From Coemansia sp. RSA 1804 (lineage: Eukaryota > Kickxellomycota > Kickxellomycetes > Kickxellales > Kickxellaceae): a stretch of DNA of 13,689 bases. The stretch's first letter is position 1. Each line of letters starts with the position of its first letter. A model generated the notes under the pieces. It was not told the DNA's origin. It ran no database searches and saw only the letters and a program-made list of their open reading frames with translations. Shown here one piece after another: positions 1-8,258 of this stretch. The translations under genes were made by a program, and so were the position numbers. Location: contig JANBTH010000617.1 in the NCBI GenBank assembly GCA_027578815.1, forward strand, positions 1-13,689. Direction: 5' to 3'.

Positions 1-242
1 CAGAACGGCGCTATGCTGATGTGCGGGAACGGCTTGGCTGCTGCAAACTCGCTGCCCATCTCGTCTGCCCTGCCAAACAGTCCCCTCTCAAAGCATGCCT
101 CTGCGTCAAACCGTTCGTGTGCTCCTGTGCGTGATCGCTTTGCCTGCGTTCCGTCTACAACGTTGCTGCTGCTGCCGTTGCTGCTGCTGCCGCTGGTGCT
201 TCTGCTTCGCCTGCCTGCTCTGCTCTTCTCCTCAGCCGCCAT
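1..242 (-). CDS. N-terminus of a gene cut by the window edge; possibly TPA1/OFD1-type prolyl dihydroxylase
   Basis: Reading the minus strand from the ATG at 242..240 gives 80 codons with no stop before the left edge. The first 35 residues are basic and Ser-rich (RRSRS, SGSSSNGSSSN), then comes a basic patch (AKRSR, like a nuclear localisation signal), then an ordered-looking stretch with FDAEACFERGL, and finally EFAAAKPFPHISIAPF at about residues 64-79. A disordered basic N-terminus followed by an F(x)nA-x-PF/YPH-hydrophobic motif is how the fungal Tpa1/Ofd1 (human OGFOD1) 2-oxoglutarate/Fe(II) prolyl dihydroxylases begin; they hydroxylate ribosomal protein uS12 (Rps23) and affect translation termination and sterol sensing. 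None of the catalytic residues (HxD...H) lie inside the window, so the family call rests on this short motif. The opposite-strand frame at 13-276 is Leu/Ser-rich from GCT/CTG repeats and is taken as its shadow. I am fairly confident of coding, less so of identity. Confidence 0.5.
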   Translation of the reverse strand, partial: MAAEEKSRAGRRSRSTSGSSSNGSSSNVVDGTQAKRSRTGAHERFDAEACFERGLFGRADEMGSEFAAAKPFPHISIAPF

Positions 243-734
243 CACTGTGTGTCTCCTTCTCTTTTGTATGATGTAGTGCCTTGTCTTGTCCAAAGGTGCA
301 AAGCCCACAGTTTGCTCAACCCAAATTCCGCGAGAGCTTATACAATCCGTAGACTCGAGTCTATTCTATGCTTCTATTAACGCTAAATAAGCTGTATAAC
401 AATCACAAATAAAAAATTTTACTTTTAAAAAGAAAGGTAAAAAAAGCTTCCAATCCTATTTTTTGTGCATATTATAAGCATCTGCACATGGAGCTGTTGT
501 TTCCATGTGTCCAAGAGCATCTTTCCTCTCGTTTGACTCCAACTCCCTCTTTCTACCTTTCTCTACCCTGCTATTGACACACTGCATCTTTTTTTCATTT
601 CTTGCAACCCCTCCCCCTTTTCCCCTCATTTTTGCTGCCTGTTATATTGAACGCTAAAACTCAACATAGTACATCCTTCACACTACCTTCTCCCTACCTC
701 TCTAGCAGAAGATCAAGCAAAAGAAGGGGAAACC
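243..734. promoter_or_regulatory. Divergent intergenic promoter region
   Basis: This 492-nt gap separates the minus-strand gene starting at 242 from the plus-strand gene starting at 735, so it should hold both promoters. The middle (about 380-480) is AT-rich with an ATTATAAG at 471-478 that could serve as a TATA-like element for the rightward gene. From about 515 to 710 the plus strand is strongly pyrimidine-rich, typical of fungal core promoters and leaders. Plus-strand ATGs occur at 488 (29-codon ORF, 488-577) and 505 (50-codon ORF, 505-657), but none from 508 to 734, so a start site inside the CT-rich tract would give a clean leader. Element assignments are inferred. Confidence 0.45.
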
Positions 735-3248
735 ATGGCCCTGGAGGCACGTCTTGTCGATCTGACAAAGGCGCTTAGGACTGAGCGTTCCAGAGTGTCT
801 AGCCTTGAACACCGCACATCGCAGCTGGAGTCGCAAATGATGTCCTTCAAAACCTTAGTTCTCGGTGTTATGCGCCAGAGCATCCATCAGCTGGAGCAAG
901 GTCTTGCGATCTACGAACCTGGCGATTCTTCCGCCCTGACTCCCTTAACCGCCACCACCACCACGCTTGCACAGAGAAAGTCCATCTCGCCTGTCCTAGA
1001 CCATTCCTCAAACAACCAGAAGCACGATTCTGAATCATCTGGTGAACTACAACGTCCTGGCAACAAGACGGAGGAAGAGGATGCTTTACGGAACCCCCCT
1101 AAACCTCACTCTTCCAAAGCTCCTACTAATTGTCGTTCTAACAATAACGATCACAAGACCAATTTGGATTTTGAGCTGTCGGCTGCCTCGCCCAACCCGA
1201 AGGAGAACGCCACAGACAATCCCAAAAACAATGCCTCGCCACGGTATGGAAGCGAACCTGGTCAGGTAAACGACTGTGGAAATATATCACTGTTCCCCGA
1301 AGACAACGACAACGCCAGCGACAATCTCCACCGTCCGTTCCGTCAGCTTCCCAAGCGCTGCACTTCGGCTCCACGCCCAACCAAGGAAAAGGCCGCAAGA
1401 TCTCATCCCAACACCCCTATGCAAACTGCTTTTGCCAAAAAGAACGGCAACCCCAATTACACTCCCGTCTACGCAAGGGATCGTGAGTCGGGCCATGGCA
1501 TGGGTCCTGAAAGTCCCAGACATAGACGCGGGAGCATTCCGTACGATGCCGTGGATTCGAGAGACGCGGGTCCTGCTGGTGGAGGTAGAATCAGATCAAC
1601 CGACTATAGCGACCGCGAAATGGACAGAGATACAAGACATGGCCGGGCAGCAGACGCGTACCATGGCAGAAACATGCATGGAGATGACAGCAGAAGCAGA
1701 TCAAGGAGTCGAGTTAGAAAAAGAAGCTTGGAATACGAGTCTTGGAAATCCAGCCACGATTACCCTGGTCGCAGAAGAGCCGAACGTAGCCGCAGCCCTG
1801 GGTACGACAATTCTCGTAGAGGCTCTAGAGATAACAGGGCTCAGTTCAACAACTATTCTCCAAAGACAAAACAACAAAGACACGGGTATCCAACCTCGGA
1901 TGCACTGCGTGAGCTGGAGCATGATCTAAAAGCCCGGATGCAGCAGGTGGATGGTGGTAGGCGCAACCACTCTAATTACAACAACTCAACCAACATGGAT
2001 TCGGGCGCATTATCTGGCTGGGATACGGGCCATAACAATGACAGCACGGACACTGGCGGTTGGGCTATATTCCCATGCGAGAACGAGAATGAAAAGAAAG
2101 AAGATGACAAGATGATTGCAACTAGTGTTATGCCCAGGTCAATACACCGAATCATGAACAAAAAGCCCATTTCTTCGGTTGATAAGGTCCTGTCATGGAG
2201 GGAAAGTTCAAGTGTTGGTAAACCAGAGCCCGCCGACAGCGCAGGCACCCAGATGCAGCCATTGTCGGACAGCAGTAGCGATGGCGTTAACAGCATAATA
2301 GACGGCCAAGGAATGGAAAGCAGATCGGATACAAGCAACAACCCCCACCCCAGAGTTCATGAGAGCATTAGCTTTGCCGATGTAGCTAATGGAAAAGAGG
2401 ACGATGACGACGACGATGATGACGACGATCCATTGGTATTCCTTGGATCCAGGTCATTCCAAGCAGAAAAGGCCAAATCGATGCTGTTTGACTCTGCAGG
2501 AACGCCGCTTACCACAGAGCACCTGGCGCCCTTGTGGAAGGCAAGTGCATGGATCCCGTTTGAAAGCCTTCACCGGCTGTATATGGAGCATTATAAGACA
2601 GAATTGTGGACCGTGGAAACACGCAAGAAAATTCGTTCGCTTTTGCCAAAACTCCCCAACATCTCTGAAAGGCACTCGTACGTTGACGGCAGAGACTATA
2701 CCCTCCTGTTTATGGGCGGCAGCCATCTCAAGAACCCAAAGGCATACCAGCGTGTGTTTGTCCGCTCACAGCTTGAAGAACCTGTGCTTTTCTTCTTTTT
2801 AACAACCAGCGTATACTGGCCACTGGAGCTTGCACAGGCTGACATCATTTGCAGAATGTGGGCTGGCGAGTTCCACGACTCGCCAGCAAACCTCAAGACG
2901 GTCAAGCGCAGTGACGGGTCCGAGGAGAAGAAATGGTTTGAGATGAAGGCGCTTTGGGAGGCAGCTATAAAGTGGTTGAAGGGTCTTGCGCAGGCCGTGT
3001 CTACCCTGGGATGCAAGTACATGCTCAACAAGCTGCCGAACTGGGGAAGCGCGGCTGATACATCCATGTTTGCAAACGAGTACGGGTCAGCCGGTTACAC
3101 GTCTCACGATCCAGATGCAGATCTGGTCTGTGGCCTAAGCAGAGAAGAGTTGCTTGGAGCCATAAGAATGATGCCTGTGCTTTTGCAGACCCAGCTCTCA
3201 AAAGCCAACATGCAAAGGCTAGTGGACGAGATCTCAATGCCAATGTAG
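735..3248 (+). CDS. Unrecognised 837-aa protein: coiled coil, SR/RD-rich disordered middle, novel-looking C-terminal domain
   Basis: The start is the first ATG after a CT-rich leader, in a good context (aaaccATGgcc). Residues 1-55 form heptad-like leucine/hydrophobic repeats (LVDLTKALRTERSRVSSLEH), probably a coiled coil. Residues about 60-550 are low-complexity and polar, including an RD/SR-rich tract at 285-370 with SRSRSRSR at 319-326 and RSRSP at 351-355, of the type seen in splicing- and RNP-associated proteins. Ten consecutive Asp codons (mixed GAC/GAT) encode residues 556-565. Residues about 585-835 look folded: many Trp and aromatics (W601, W606, W625, W705, W709, W734, W741, W747, W770), a predicted hydrophobic strand VLFFFLTTSVYW at 684-695, and helices to the C-terminus. 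I do not recognise this domain. No signal peptide or membrane span is evident; nuclear location is suggested only by the SR/RD composition. The frame is continuous with no need for introns, although a donor-like CAG/GTAAAC occurs near 1265. No operon-like partner. Confidence 0.88.
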   Translation: MALEARLVDLTKALRTERSRVSSLEHRTSQLESQMMSFKTLVLGVMRQSIHQLEQGLAIYEPGDSSALTPLTATTTTLAQRKSISPVLDHSSNNQKHDSESSGELQRPGNKTEEEDALRNPPKPHSSKAPTNCRSNNNDHKTNLDFELSAASPNPKENATDNPKNNASPRYGSEPGQVNDCGNISLFPEDNDNASDNLHRPFRQLPKRCTSAPRPTKEKAARSHPNTPMQTAFAKKNGNPNYTPVYARDRESGHGMGPESPRHRRGSIPYDAVDSRDAGPAGGGRIRSTDYSDREMDRDTRHGRAADAYHGRNMHGDDSRSRSRSRVRKRSLEYESWKSSHDYPGRRRAERSRSPGYDNSRRGSRDNRAQFNNYSPKTKQQRHGYPTSDALRELEHDLKARMQQVDGGRRNHSNYNNSTNMDSGALSGWDTGHNNDSTDTGGWAIFPCENENEKKEDDKMIATSVMPRSIHRIMNKKPISSVDKVLSWRESSSVGKPEPADSAGTQMQPLSDSSSDGVNSIIDGQGMESRSDTSNNPHPRVHESISFADVANGKEDDDDDDDDDDPLVFLGSRSFQAEKAKSMLFDSAGTPLTTEHLAPLWKASAWIPFESLHRLYMEHYKTELWTVETRKKIRSLLPKLPNISERHSYVDGRDYTLLFMGGSHLKNPKAYQRVFVRSQLEEPVLFFFLTTSVYWPLELAQADIICRMWAGEFHDSPANLKTVKRSDGSEEKKWFEMKALWEAAIKWLKGLAQAVSTLGCKYMLNKLPNWGSAADTSMFANEYGSAGYTSHDPDADLVCGLSREELLGAIRMMPVLLQTQLSKANMQRLVDEISMPM

Positions 3249-4039
3249 CACCCGAAGACCCAGGTAGCTTCTGCTAGTATATGCTGAGCGGGGACGGTTT
3301 GGTTGATCTGGGAAAAGACGTGTGCTTTTCGGCAGTTGCAGCGTGTATTAGGCGTTGTCGCATTATCACTTATTTGGCCAGCCCTTGTCTGTGGCACTGG
3401 CATCTACGTGTAGCAAGCATGAGCGTGTTTGCTACTGCTGTGCCGCAGTGAACCAGACCGGAATGGAGAAAATGGGGGAAAAGGCACACAAATGAAACAA
3501 GAAACCACCCCCCCCTAAATGCAGACCACAATACAAACATATGGATGTCGCAAACTCTGGGATCCCCAATTTGGTTTTAATTAAAGAAGGATTGCAAAGA
3601 ATGGAGAACATGTTTGTTAGAAGCCATTCTTGCATGAAGAGCGGAAAGGAAAGACGCAGAAACCCACAAAGTCAACGCGCACTATACATGCTTTGCCGCG
3701 CTAAGTAACTTGGAAAAAAAAGTCCGTGGGAGCAAACAAACTCCGCCACAGCATCCACAGTGCATGTGTCTGCGCTTTTCCCATTCTTGCGTTTGAACAC
3801 TTTGCTTTCTCTCATTTTCCTTCTTTTTATTCCTAGCATTCATTCTTTTCTCCGAGTGTTTCTTTTGCAACAATTGCATTAACTGATTTTTGGATCTATC
3901 AGCCGTCGCATTCTGTCGCCTCTTTGTGCTAGACTGATAGAAACTGATTATTAGAACTCTTCTGTTTTGCTAAACACCATCAGACGACATACAGCACTAT
4001 CGTCAATTGATTGTCTGGGGGCTTATTACAAACAGCTAA
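3249..4039. other. Intergenic region, 3' UTR of the 837-aa gene and promoter of the next gene
   Basis: 791 nt between two plus-strand genes. I see no convincing coding: the frames here are short, and the longest minus ones (3432-3635, 3682-3879) are Cys/Phe- or Lys-rich and unlike proteins. The right half (about 3780-3880) is T/C-rich, consistent with a promoter or leader for the gene at 4040. A short inverted pair CTATCAG (3896-3902) / CTGATAG (3934-3940) lies about 100 nt upstream of that gene; its arms are too short to claim a structure. No canonical AATAAA lies just after the stop at 3248. Confidence 0.5.
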
Positions 4040-4871
4040 ATGGCAGCATTATTAACGTGGGATGCCGCTCCACAGACGCGGTTCCTGTCGGTGTCGCCCC
4101 TGCCTCAGCTTCCAGAGCATTTTCTAGCACGAGGCGCTGTGTTTATTGCATGCTTCCTTGCCATAGGAGCAGTTGGGTTTTGGTACAGAGTAAGAAACAG
4201 CGGGGCACGAGCTGGCACTGGCACAGAGCCTAGATGCATTGCAGAGCAGCCGCTGCTTCAGGGAGCGATTGGAGGAAATGGGAACGAGGAGACGGCGGAT
4301 GAGGAGCTAGAGACACGGTGTAGACCAAGAAGTAAGAACATCGGACTAGGAGTACGAGGGATGGTTGCGGCTAGCCGGAACCCACGGAGGTACCACAGCA
4401 TTGCGATACTCGCGGACTCGATGCCATTGCTGATGGAGACGTGCGACGAGTTCATTGTCCCAAGGCAGCCGCAAAGAACATTGAGAAAGCACAGTGCTAG
4501 CCAGCCGCGCCAGCCGCAGCAGATGAACGAGTCCAATGCAGACGGAAGGCGTATTGACGCATTTAGCTTGCACCGGACAGACGGTGGTGACAAAGACCAC
4601 AGACGGTTTGCCACTACAAGCGGTGCAGGCGTTGGAAAGTCTGGCGCAGAAAGAGAATGCCGAATGGGTGGCGGAGGACGACGCGTCTTCACGCTTCCGT
4701 CGCTGGCAAGTTCGGCAGCTACTGCGGCTGGCTTCCTTGGAACGTCAGACAGCACCAATGGCATCTCAGCCAACGCACCAGCATCATTATCGGCATCGAC
4801 GGCATGTTCTAGCCGGTAGCAATAGCAAGGTCGTGGCAGTGGTAATTGCAGTAGAGGTTCTGATATGGTGA
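4040..4871 (+). CDS. Unrecognised single-pass membrane protein, probably two exons (4040-4550, 4603-4871)
   Basis: The frame from the ATG at 4040 has an N-terminal hydrophobic segment at residues about 30-49 (AVFIACFLAIGAVGFWYRV), followed by positive charges, which suggests an anchor with the bulk in the cytosol. A stretch at about residues 110-140 (RYHSIAILADSMPLLMETCD) looks like a strand and helix of a folded unit. Read without splicing, the frame runs to 4819 (259 aa) but its last 80 residues become Ser/Ala/Gly-rich and shadow-like. In the +1 frame the same DNA reads as amphipathic helix (LQAVQALESLAQKENAEWV, then RFRRWQVRQLLRLASLERQ) and ends at 4871. Removing 4551-4602 (GTATTG...CCACAG, 52 nt) joins the two frames exactly and also gives 259 aa. 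The gene ends 161 nt from the oppositely oriented gene at 5033. I do not recognise the family; an N-terminal anchor with a short soluble domain recalls peroxin Pex22, but I could not match its motifs. Confidence 0.6.
4551..4602 (+). other. Candidate 52-nt intron
   Basis: It begins GTATTG and ends CCACAG, with a possible branch sequence GGTGACA near 4585-4591. Its length is 1 modulo 3, just what is needed to pass from the frame open at 4040 to the frame open at 4527-4871. The donor is not a strong consensus, so the exact ends could differ. Confidence 0.35.
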
Positions 4872-5032
4872 GGGTGTTTATATGGTAAAAAAAGCATTTG
4901 TTTCTAATGTACAAGTAGCGCTGCTGGAGCAGAAGAAGAAATCTCACACTTTGTAAGCTAACTAAAGAGCGTTGCCAAAGATGATAGAGCGGAAATCACA
5001 TTGTTTTCTCTTTTTTTGGAGATGGGATAAAT

Positions 5033-6295
5033 CTAGAGCTTGACGATGATGCAGTCGGCGTCGGTTCCGGAGCGCGTGCGTGCTGTATTGATAATGGCAG
5101 CAGGGGCAAGGCAGAATTCTTCAGGAATGGCCGGGTCTCGGTAGAGAAAGACGTCTAGCGATGGGATGTAAGCAAACAGCAGGATGTAGTGGCCGAGATA
5201 GCCGTCCTTTGCGCGGCGCTTGCGCGAGAACCAAGAGAGCACGCCTAACCGCAAGCCAGTGGCGCCGGATGTTTCATTGGGCACAGCGGTGTCAGCAGGG
5301 ACAACAGAGCGGAAAATGTTCATTGACCTGCTCCGCGCATGGGTTGCGGCTCTTAGATGCGACGGCAGCGCGGCAGGCGCGGCAGATCGTGCGCGCTCGC
5401 ACACGATGCAGCTGAGCACAGCGCTGTCAACAAGAAGCACGGCGACATACTGGCGATGGACCAGAAAGCGCTTGAGATCGAGCAGCGGAATGGCGATCTC
5501 GACAATGCGCACAGACATTTCGGCACGTGCCCTGGAGAACAGCCGCACCACTCGCAGTTCCTCGTCATCCAAAAGGTCGTCATAAAAGCGGTTTTGTGCG
5601 TGTTCGGGGTTGACACCCACGCACGCCGTATAATATGTAAAGTCTGCGTGTGGGAGGTTGCGGTGGATAAGGAGCGCCAGATCAATCGTCCACACCGATG
5701 CTGTCTGCGCCTGCCGCGCCAGCTGCGCAACAGTGCACGTTGGCTGTCCAAACGCCCGCAGTATCATGCACACACACGCCAGCCCGCAGTCCCACGAGTC
5801 CTGCTGGAGCACCTTACTCACAGGATGCAGTCGGGACAGCCGCTCCATGTCTCTCATCCGGTATGTCAGCAGCTTCTCCATCTCCTGCTTGTTCGATGGC
5901 GGGTCGCTGGGCGCCGATGCTGCCGCCATTGCTGCTGCTACGCTTTCAGCGCTGTTTGCAGTCCCCACAGAGCTTACTGTTGCGTCGGTCAGTCGCCGTG
6001 GCCGGCGCCTCCTATGTGCCGATTCAGGGCGCAGTGTGTCTGTCAGCACCAGCCGGGCTCCTGCTGTCTCCAGAGCATCGGCGTCCTGCATCACAACCAC
6101 TGTCGCTGCTGCTGCCGCTGTCGCTGCCGCCGTCTTGTCGCCAAACGCATCGATTTCAGGCGACGACGATAGTGTTACTCGCCGCGGGTTCTGCTGGGTC
6201 GTCTCCTTCTGCTGCTGGTGCTTTTGGGCGGAGTGATCTGGCTGGCTGGTGACCGTTGTGACCAGCGCCTGCAGTCTTTCTAGAACGCCTGCCAT
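5033..6295 (-). CDS. Guanylyl cyclase domain-containing protein 1 (GUCD1)-like, C39-peptidase-like fold
   Basis: The 420-aa product matches the GUCD1 family (Pfam Guanylate_cyc_2; plant GC1, human GUCD1) over residues about 157-420. Recognisable landmarks: VLQQDSWDCGLACVCMILR at 162-180, VWTIDLALLIHRNLPHADF at 201-219, FYDDLLDDEELRVVRLFSRA around 237-256, QYVAVLLVDSAVLSC at 282-296, GYLGHYILLFAY at 365-376, LYRDPAIPEE at 384-393 and GTDADCIIV at 410-418. Q164, C170, H369 and D387 fall where C39-like cysteine peptidases keep their oxyanion Gln and Cys/His/Asp triad, so the protein may be a hydrolase rather than a cyclase; cyclase activity is reported for plant members, and the human protein is poorly characterised. 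Residues 1-140 are low-complexity (Gln, Ala, Arg runs) and presumably disordered. About 70 extra residues (297-365) separate the core Cys pair C296/C299 from the His motif, as a divergent loop. The chosen ATG is followed by a short amphipathic start; a TATAAAA lies about 107 nt upstream. No signal peptide, no introns needed. Confidence 0.92.
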   Translation of the reverse strand: MAGVLERLQALVTTVTSQPDHSAQKHQQQKETTQQNPRRVTLSSSPEIDAFGDKTAAATAAAAATVVVMQDADALETAGARLVLTDTLRPESAHRRRRPRRLTDATVSSVGTANSAESVAAAMAAASAPSDPPSNKQEMEKLLTYRMRDMERLSRLHPVSKVLQQDSWDCGLACVCMILRAFGQPTCTVAQLARQAQTASVWTIDLALLIHRNLPHADFTYYTACVGVNPEHAQNRFYDDLLDDEELRVVRLFSRARAEMSVRIVEIAIPLLDLKRFLVHRQYVAVLLVDSAVLSCIVCERARSAAPAALPSHLRAATHARSRSMNIFRSVVPADTAVPNETSGATGLRLGVLSWFSRKRRAKDGYLGHYILLFAYIPSLDVFLYRDPAIPEEFCLAPAAIINTARTRSGTDADCIIVKL

Positions 6296-7931
6296 TCAAT
6301 AGTGTTGCGCAAATCTCGGTCAACAGGGTCTGAATGTGCAAGCGTGGCTTGGCTAATTGAGGTGTGTTCTCAAGCGATGGTCCGACGTTGTTGAAAAGAT
6401 GTTTTATACAAGGAGAGGAGGATATAGACACTACTCTTCTTCTGTACCAAGTCTAGTCATTATTTCTCAGTTTTTTCCAGAGCATTAGAGAACCCCCCAT
6501 CAAAGCAGAATAAAAATATAGCTACAAAAGAAGAAAGAGGGAAAAGGCATTTTCCACAACTTCCGCATTAAATTATTGCAAAAGGAAAAGGAAAAATCCC
6601 ACAGAAAGTTCTGGGCAGCGTGGAAAAGCGCCAACCGCCATCGCTCATCCCATTCGCTTCCTCATTTCTCTCTCTTCTTCCGCCTCCATATCGCTGCCGC
6701 TGATGCAGCAGGCCGTGGGTTTGGGTCCTCTTTTAGGACAGCAATGAAACAGCGTGAGTTGGTATTCTTCTCAAAAAGAAAGGAGAGATGCAAGCACCGC
6801 AGTGGCAGTATGTGTTCTGACGCAAACAGCTCTCGGGAATCCGTTCTCCACGTGTCCGCGCTGTTTGATAACAGCTTGGATTGAGGATATCTGGTTATAC
6901 ACCGTAGAAAGAGAAAGCCAAGCGATACTTCCTGGCCTGATGCTTCTGCATCCAGCAAAATTAAAGGAAACGTATGATTACAAAACATCGCCAATGCTAC
7001 CAGCATTTTGCCTCTGAATGCCAAACAGCAAACTTCAATTATTCAGAATAGAAATTTTTATGGCTTGTGGCCCCTTTCTTCAGGGCGCTGTCACCCGCCC
7101 TCTTTCTTGTCCTTTTTATAATCTTTTTCCGTTGATATGATGCGTGCTTATTGCAGCTGCTGGTTGCTGAATAAGAACTTTGTTACCTTTTATTGAACAG
7201 GCAGTAAACATCAAGAGGAAATAGAAGAGGACAAATGCAGCAGCGCAATTAGAGAACAAGCGACAGTGAGCAAGATGGGACATGTGGTTCTAGAGTGCTG
7301 CTTGCGTGCATATTGCTTAGCTTGTGGTCAGGGCTGTCTTGTTATTGATGTTATTGTTTATGGCAGCGGTGAGCAAGCCGCATATCCGTCATTCTCAATT
7401 CTTTTTCTTCGTCGCCGTCGTCGCATCCGTCCTCGTTTCCATCCTTCCGCCGGAGGGACAAGGGCTTGGTGCAGCTTGCTGCCATTGTTGCAATGGAAAA
7501 GGCTGAAAGGGCTTCTTTTATTGCACATTTTGCTACTGCTGTCACGCCCGCGGGAAATTACATGAATGCGCTGACATCAAAACATAAAAAAAACTCCGAC
7601 CACGCAAACCTGTTTTGGAGAAAAAGGAAATTGGTGAACAATCCAGTCTGCTCACGCGCCATTCATCCCCATCATCCTCATCCTCATCCTCACCATTTAT
7701 AGCATAAATACGACATCGCCTTCTCCACTGTTGTCTTTCCTTTTCCTTTTCCTCTCTCTCCACTCACGCATACATTGTTGCCGTTGCTGATACTGTTGCT
7801 TTTGCTGTTTTCTCTTCTTGCTTCTACTTTCTTGTTTCATATCGCCTTTTTTCTCCTTCCTGCACTATTGTTAAGCCCTGCTTGGATTATTTTTTATTTC
7901 TTTGTCTGGAATTGTTCTGCTTACAAAGAGA
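6296..7931. other. 1.6-kb region without a convincing gene between divergent genes
   Basis: This is the largest gap in the window and contains the promoters of the minus-strand gene at 6295 and the plus-strand gene at 7932. Weak open frames exist: a minus-strand ATG frame 7006-6662 (114 aa, no recognised features), a plus-strand frame open from 7373 to 7702 with an ATG at 7493 (69 aa, beginning MEKAERASFIAHFATA and ending in His/Pro repeats), and a plus frame from an ATG at 7275 rich in Arg and Leu. None has a recognisable domain and most longer versions start at non-ATG codons. Three perfect CATCCT units lie at 7673-7690. The stretch 7700-7925 is T/C-rich with few purines, typical of a promoter or leader for the gene at 7932. 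I see no tRNA or snoRNA signature. Confidence 0.5.
6402..6408 (-). promoter_or_regulatory. TATA-box candidate for the GUCD1-like gene
   Basis: On the minus strand the sequence reads TATAAAA within TGTATAAAACATC, about 107 nt upstream of the ATG at 6295. No minus-strand ATG lies between it and the start codon, which fits transcription beginning within this interval. Confidence 0.45.
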
Positions 7932-8258
7932 ATGATGATGAACCATTCGACCGTGGCTACACCCATGCCTGTGGGTGTGCCCTTTGCGCCCTACGACGGC
8001 GGCCACGCAATGGCGCTGCGCTACATGGATCGGCAACTTATCGACGACGTTGCTGGCGAAAGCGTGGTGGATGGCGTGGAGGAAGACACCGTTGTTTTCA
8101 TGTCTGATCTTCCGTCGCATGCGCGTGTTCTGAGGCCAGGCGTACAGTGGCCGCACGGCATCCTTCTTCCTAGCGACACTGTGTTTGTTGTTGTCGATCG
8201 CGACAGCATCATCAAGTTTGTTGGTTGTCTTGAGGAGCGGCGGGGGAGCATGGCATAA
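7932..8258 (+). CDS. Small unrecognised protein, 108 aa
   Basis: Three consecutive ATGs (7932, 7935, 7938) after a T/C-rich leader open a frame that ends at TAA 8256-8258. The context aaagagaATG has A at -3. The frame extends a few codons upstream but only without an ATG. Composition is ordinary and protein-like rather than low-complexity: an acidic stretch (DRQLIDDVAGESVVDGVEED at about 34-53) followed by alternating hydrophobic residues that look like beta strands (TVVFMSDL, DTVFVVVDRDSIIKFVGCL). No signal peptide, membrane span, Cys cluster or known motif is visible. It could be a complete small beta-rich protein or the last exon of a gene with upstream exons I cannot see. The opposite-strand frame over the same DNA is Arg/His/Cys-rich and looks like a shadow. 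Confidence 0.6.
   Translation: MMMNHSTVATPMPVGVPFAPYDGGHAMALRYMDRQLIDDVAGESVVDGVEEDTVVFMSDLPSHARVLRPGVQWPHGILLPSDTVFVVVDRDSIIKFVGCLEERRGSMA

Noticed and set aside
13..276. Plus-strand 87-aa Leu-rich frame at the left edge
   Set aside because: Its Leu/Pro runs arise from the complement of AGC/CAG repeats, and the minus strand reads as a better protein running off the edge.
1276..1929. A 217-codon frame on the same strand inside the 837-aa gene
   Set aside because: It begins with GTG rather than ATG and follows the SR/RD codon pattern in the shifted frame (GAC/AGA read out of phase); the main frame is continuous and much longer.
735..3248. Classic SR splicing factor
   Set aside because: The SR/RD tract is present, but no RRM motif (RNP1/RNP2) is visible, so the family name is not justified.
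3896..3940. Inverted CTATCAG/CTGATAG as a hairpin or operator
   Set aside because: Seven-base arms with a 31-base spacer are expected by chance in AT-rich DNA.
4258..4947. Minus-strand 229-aa frame opposite the gene at 4040-4871
   Set aside because: Composition (Leu/Ser/Pro runs, irregular Cys) is that of an antisense shadow, and no motif is visible.
5357..6252. Several long plus-strand frames opposite the GUCD1-like gene
   Set aside because: They are Cys/His/Arg- or Ala/Ser-rich complements of a clearly conserved minus-strand protein.
7673..7690. Three CATCCT units as a microsatellite of interest
   Set aside because: Only three perfect copies, too short to be notable.
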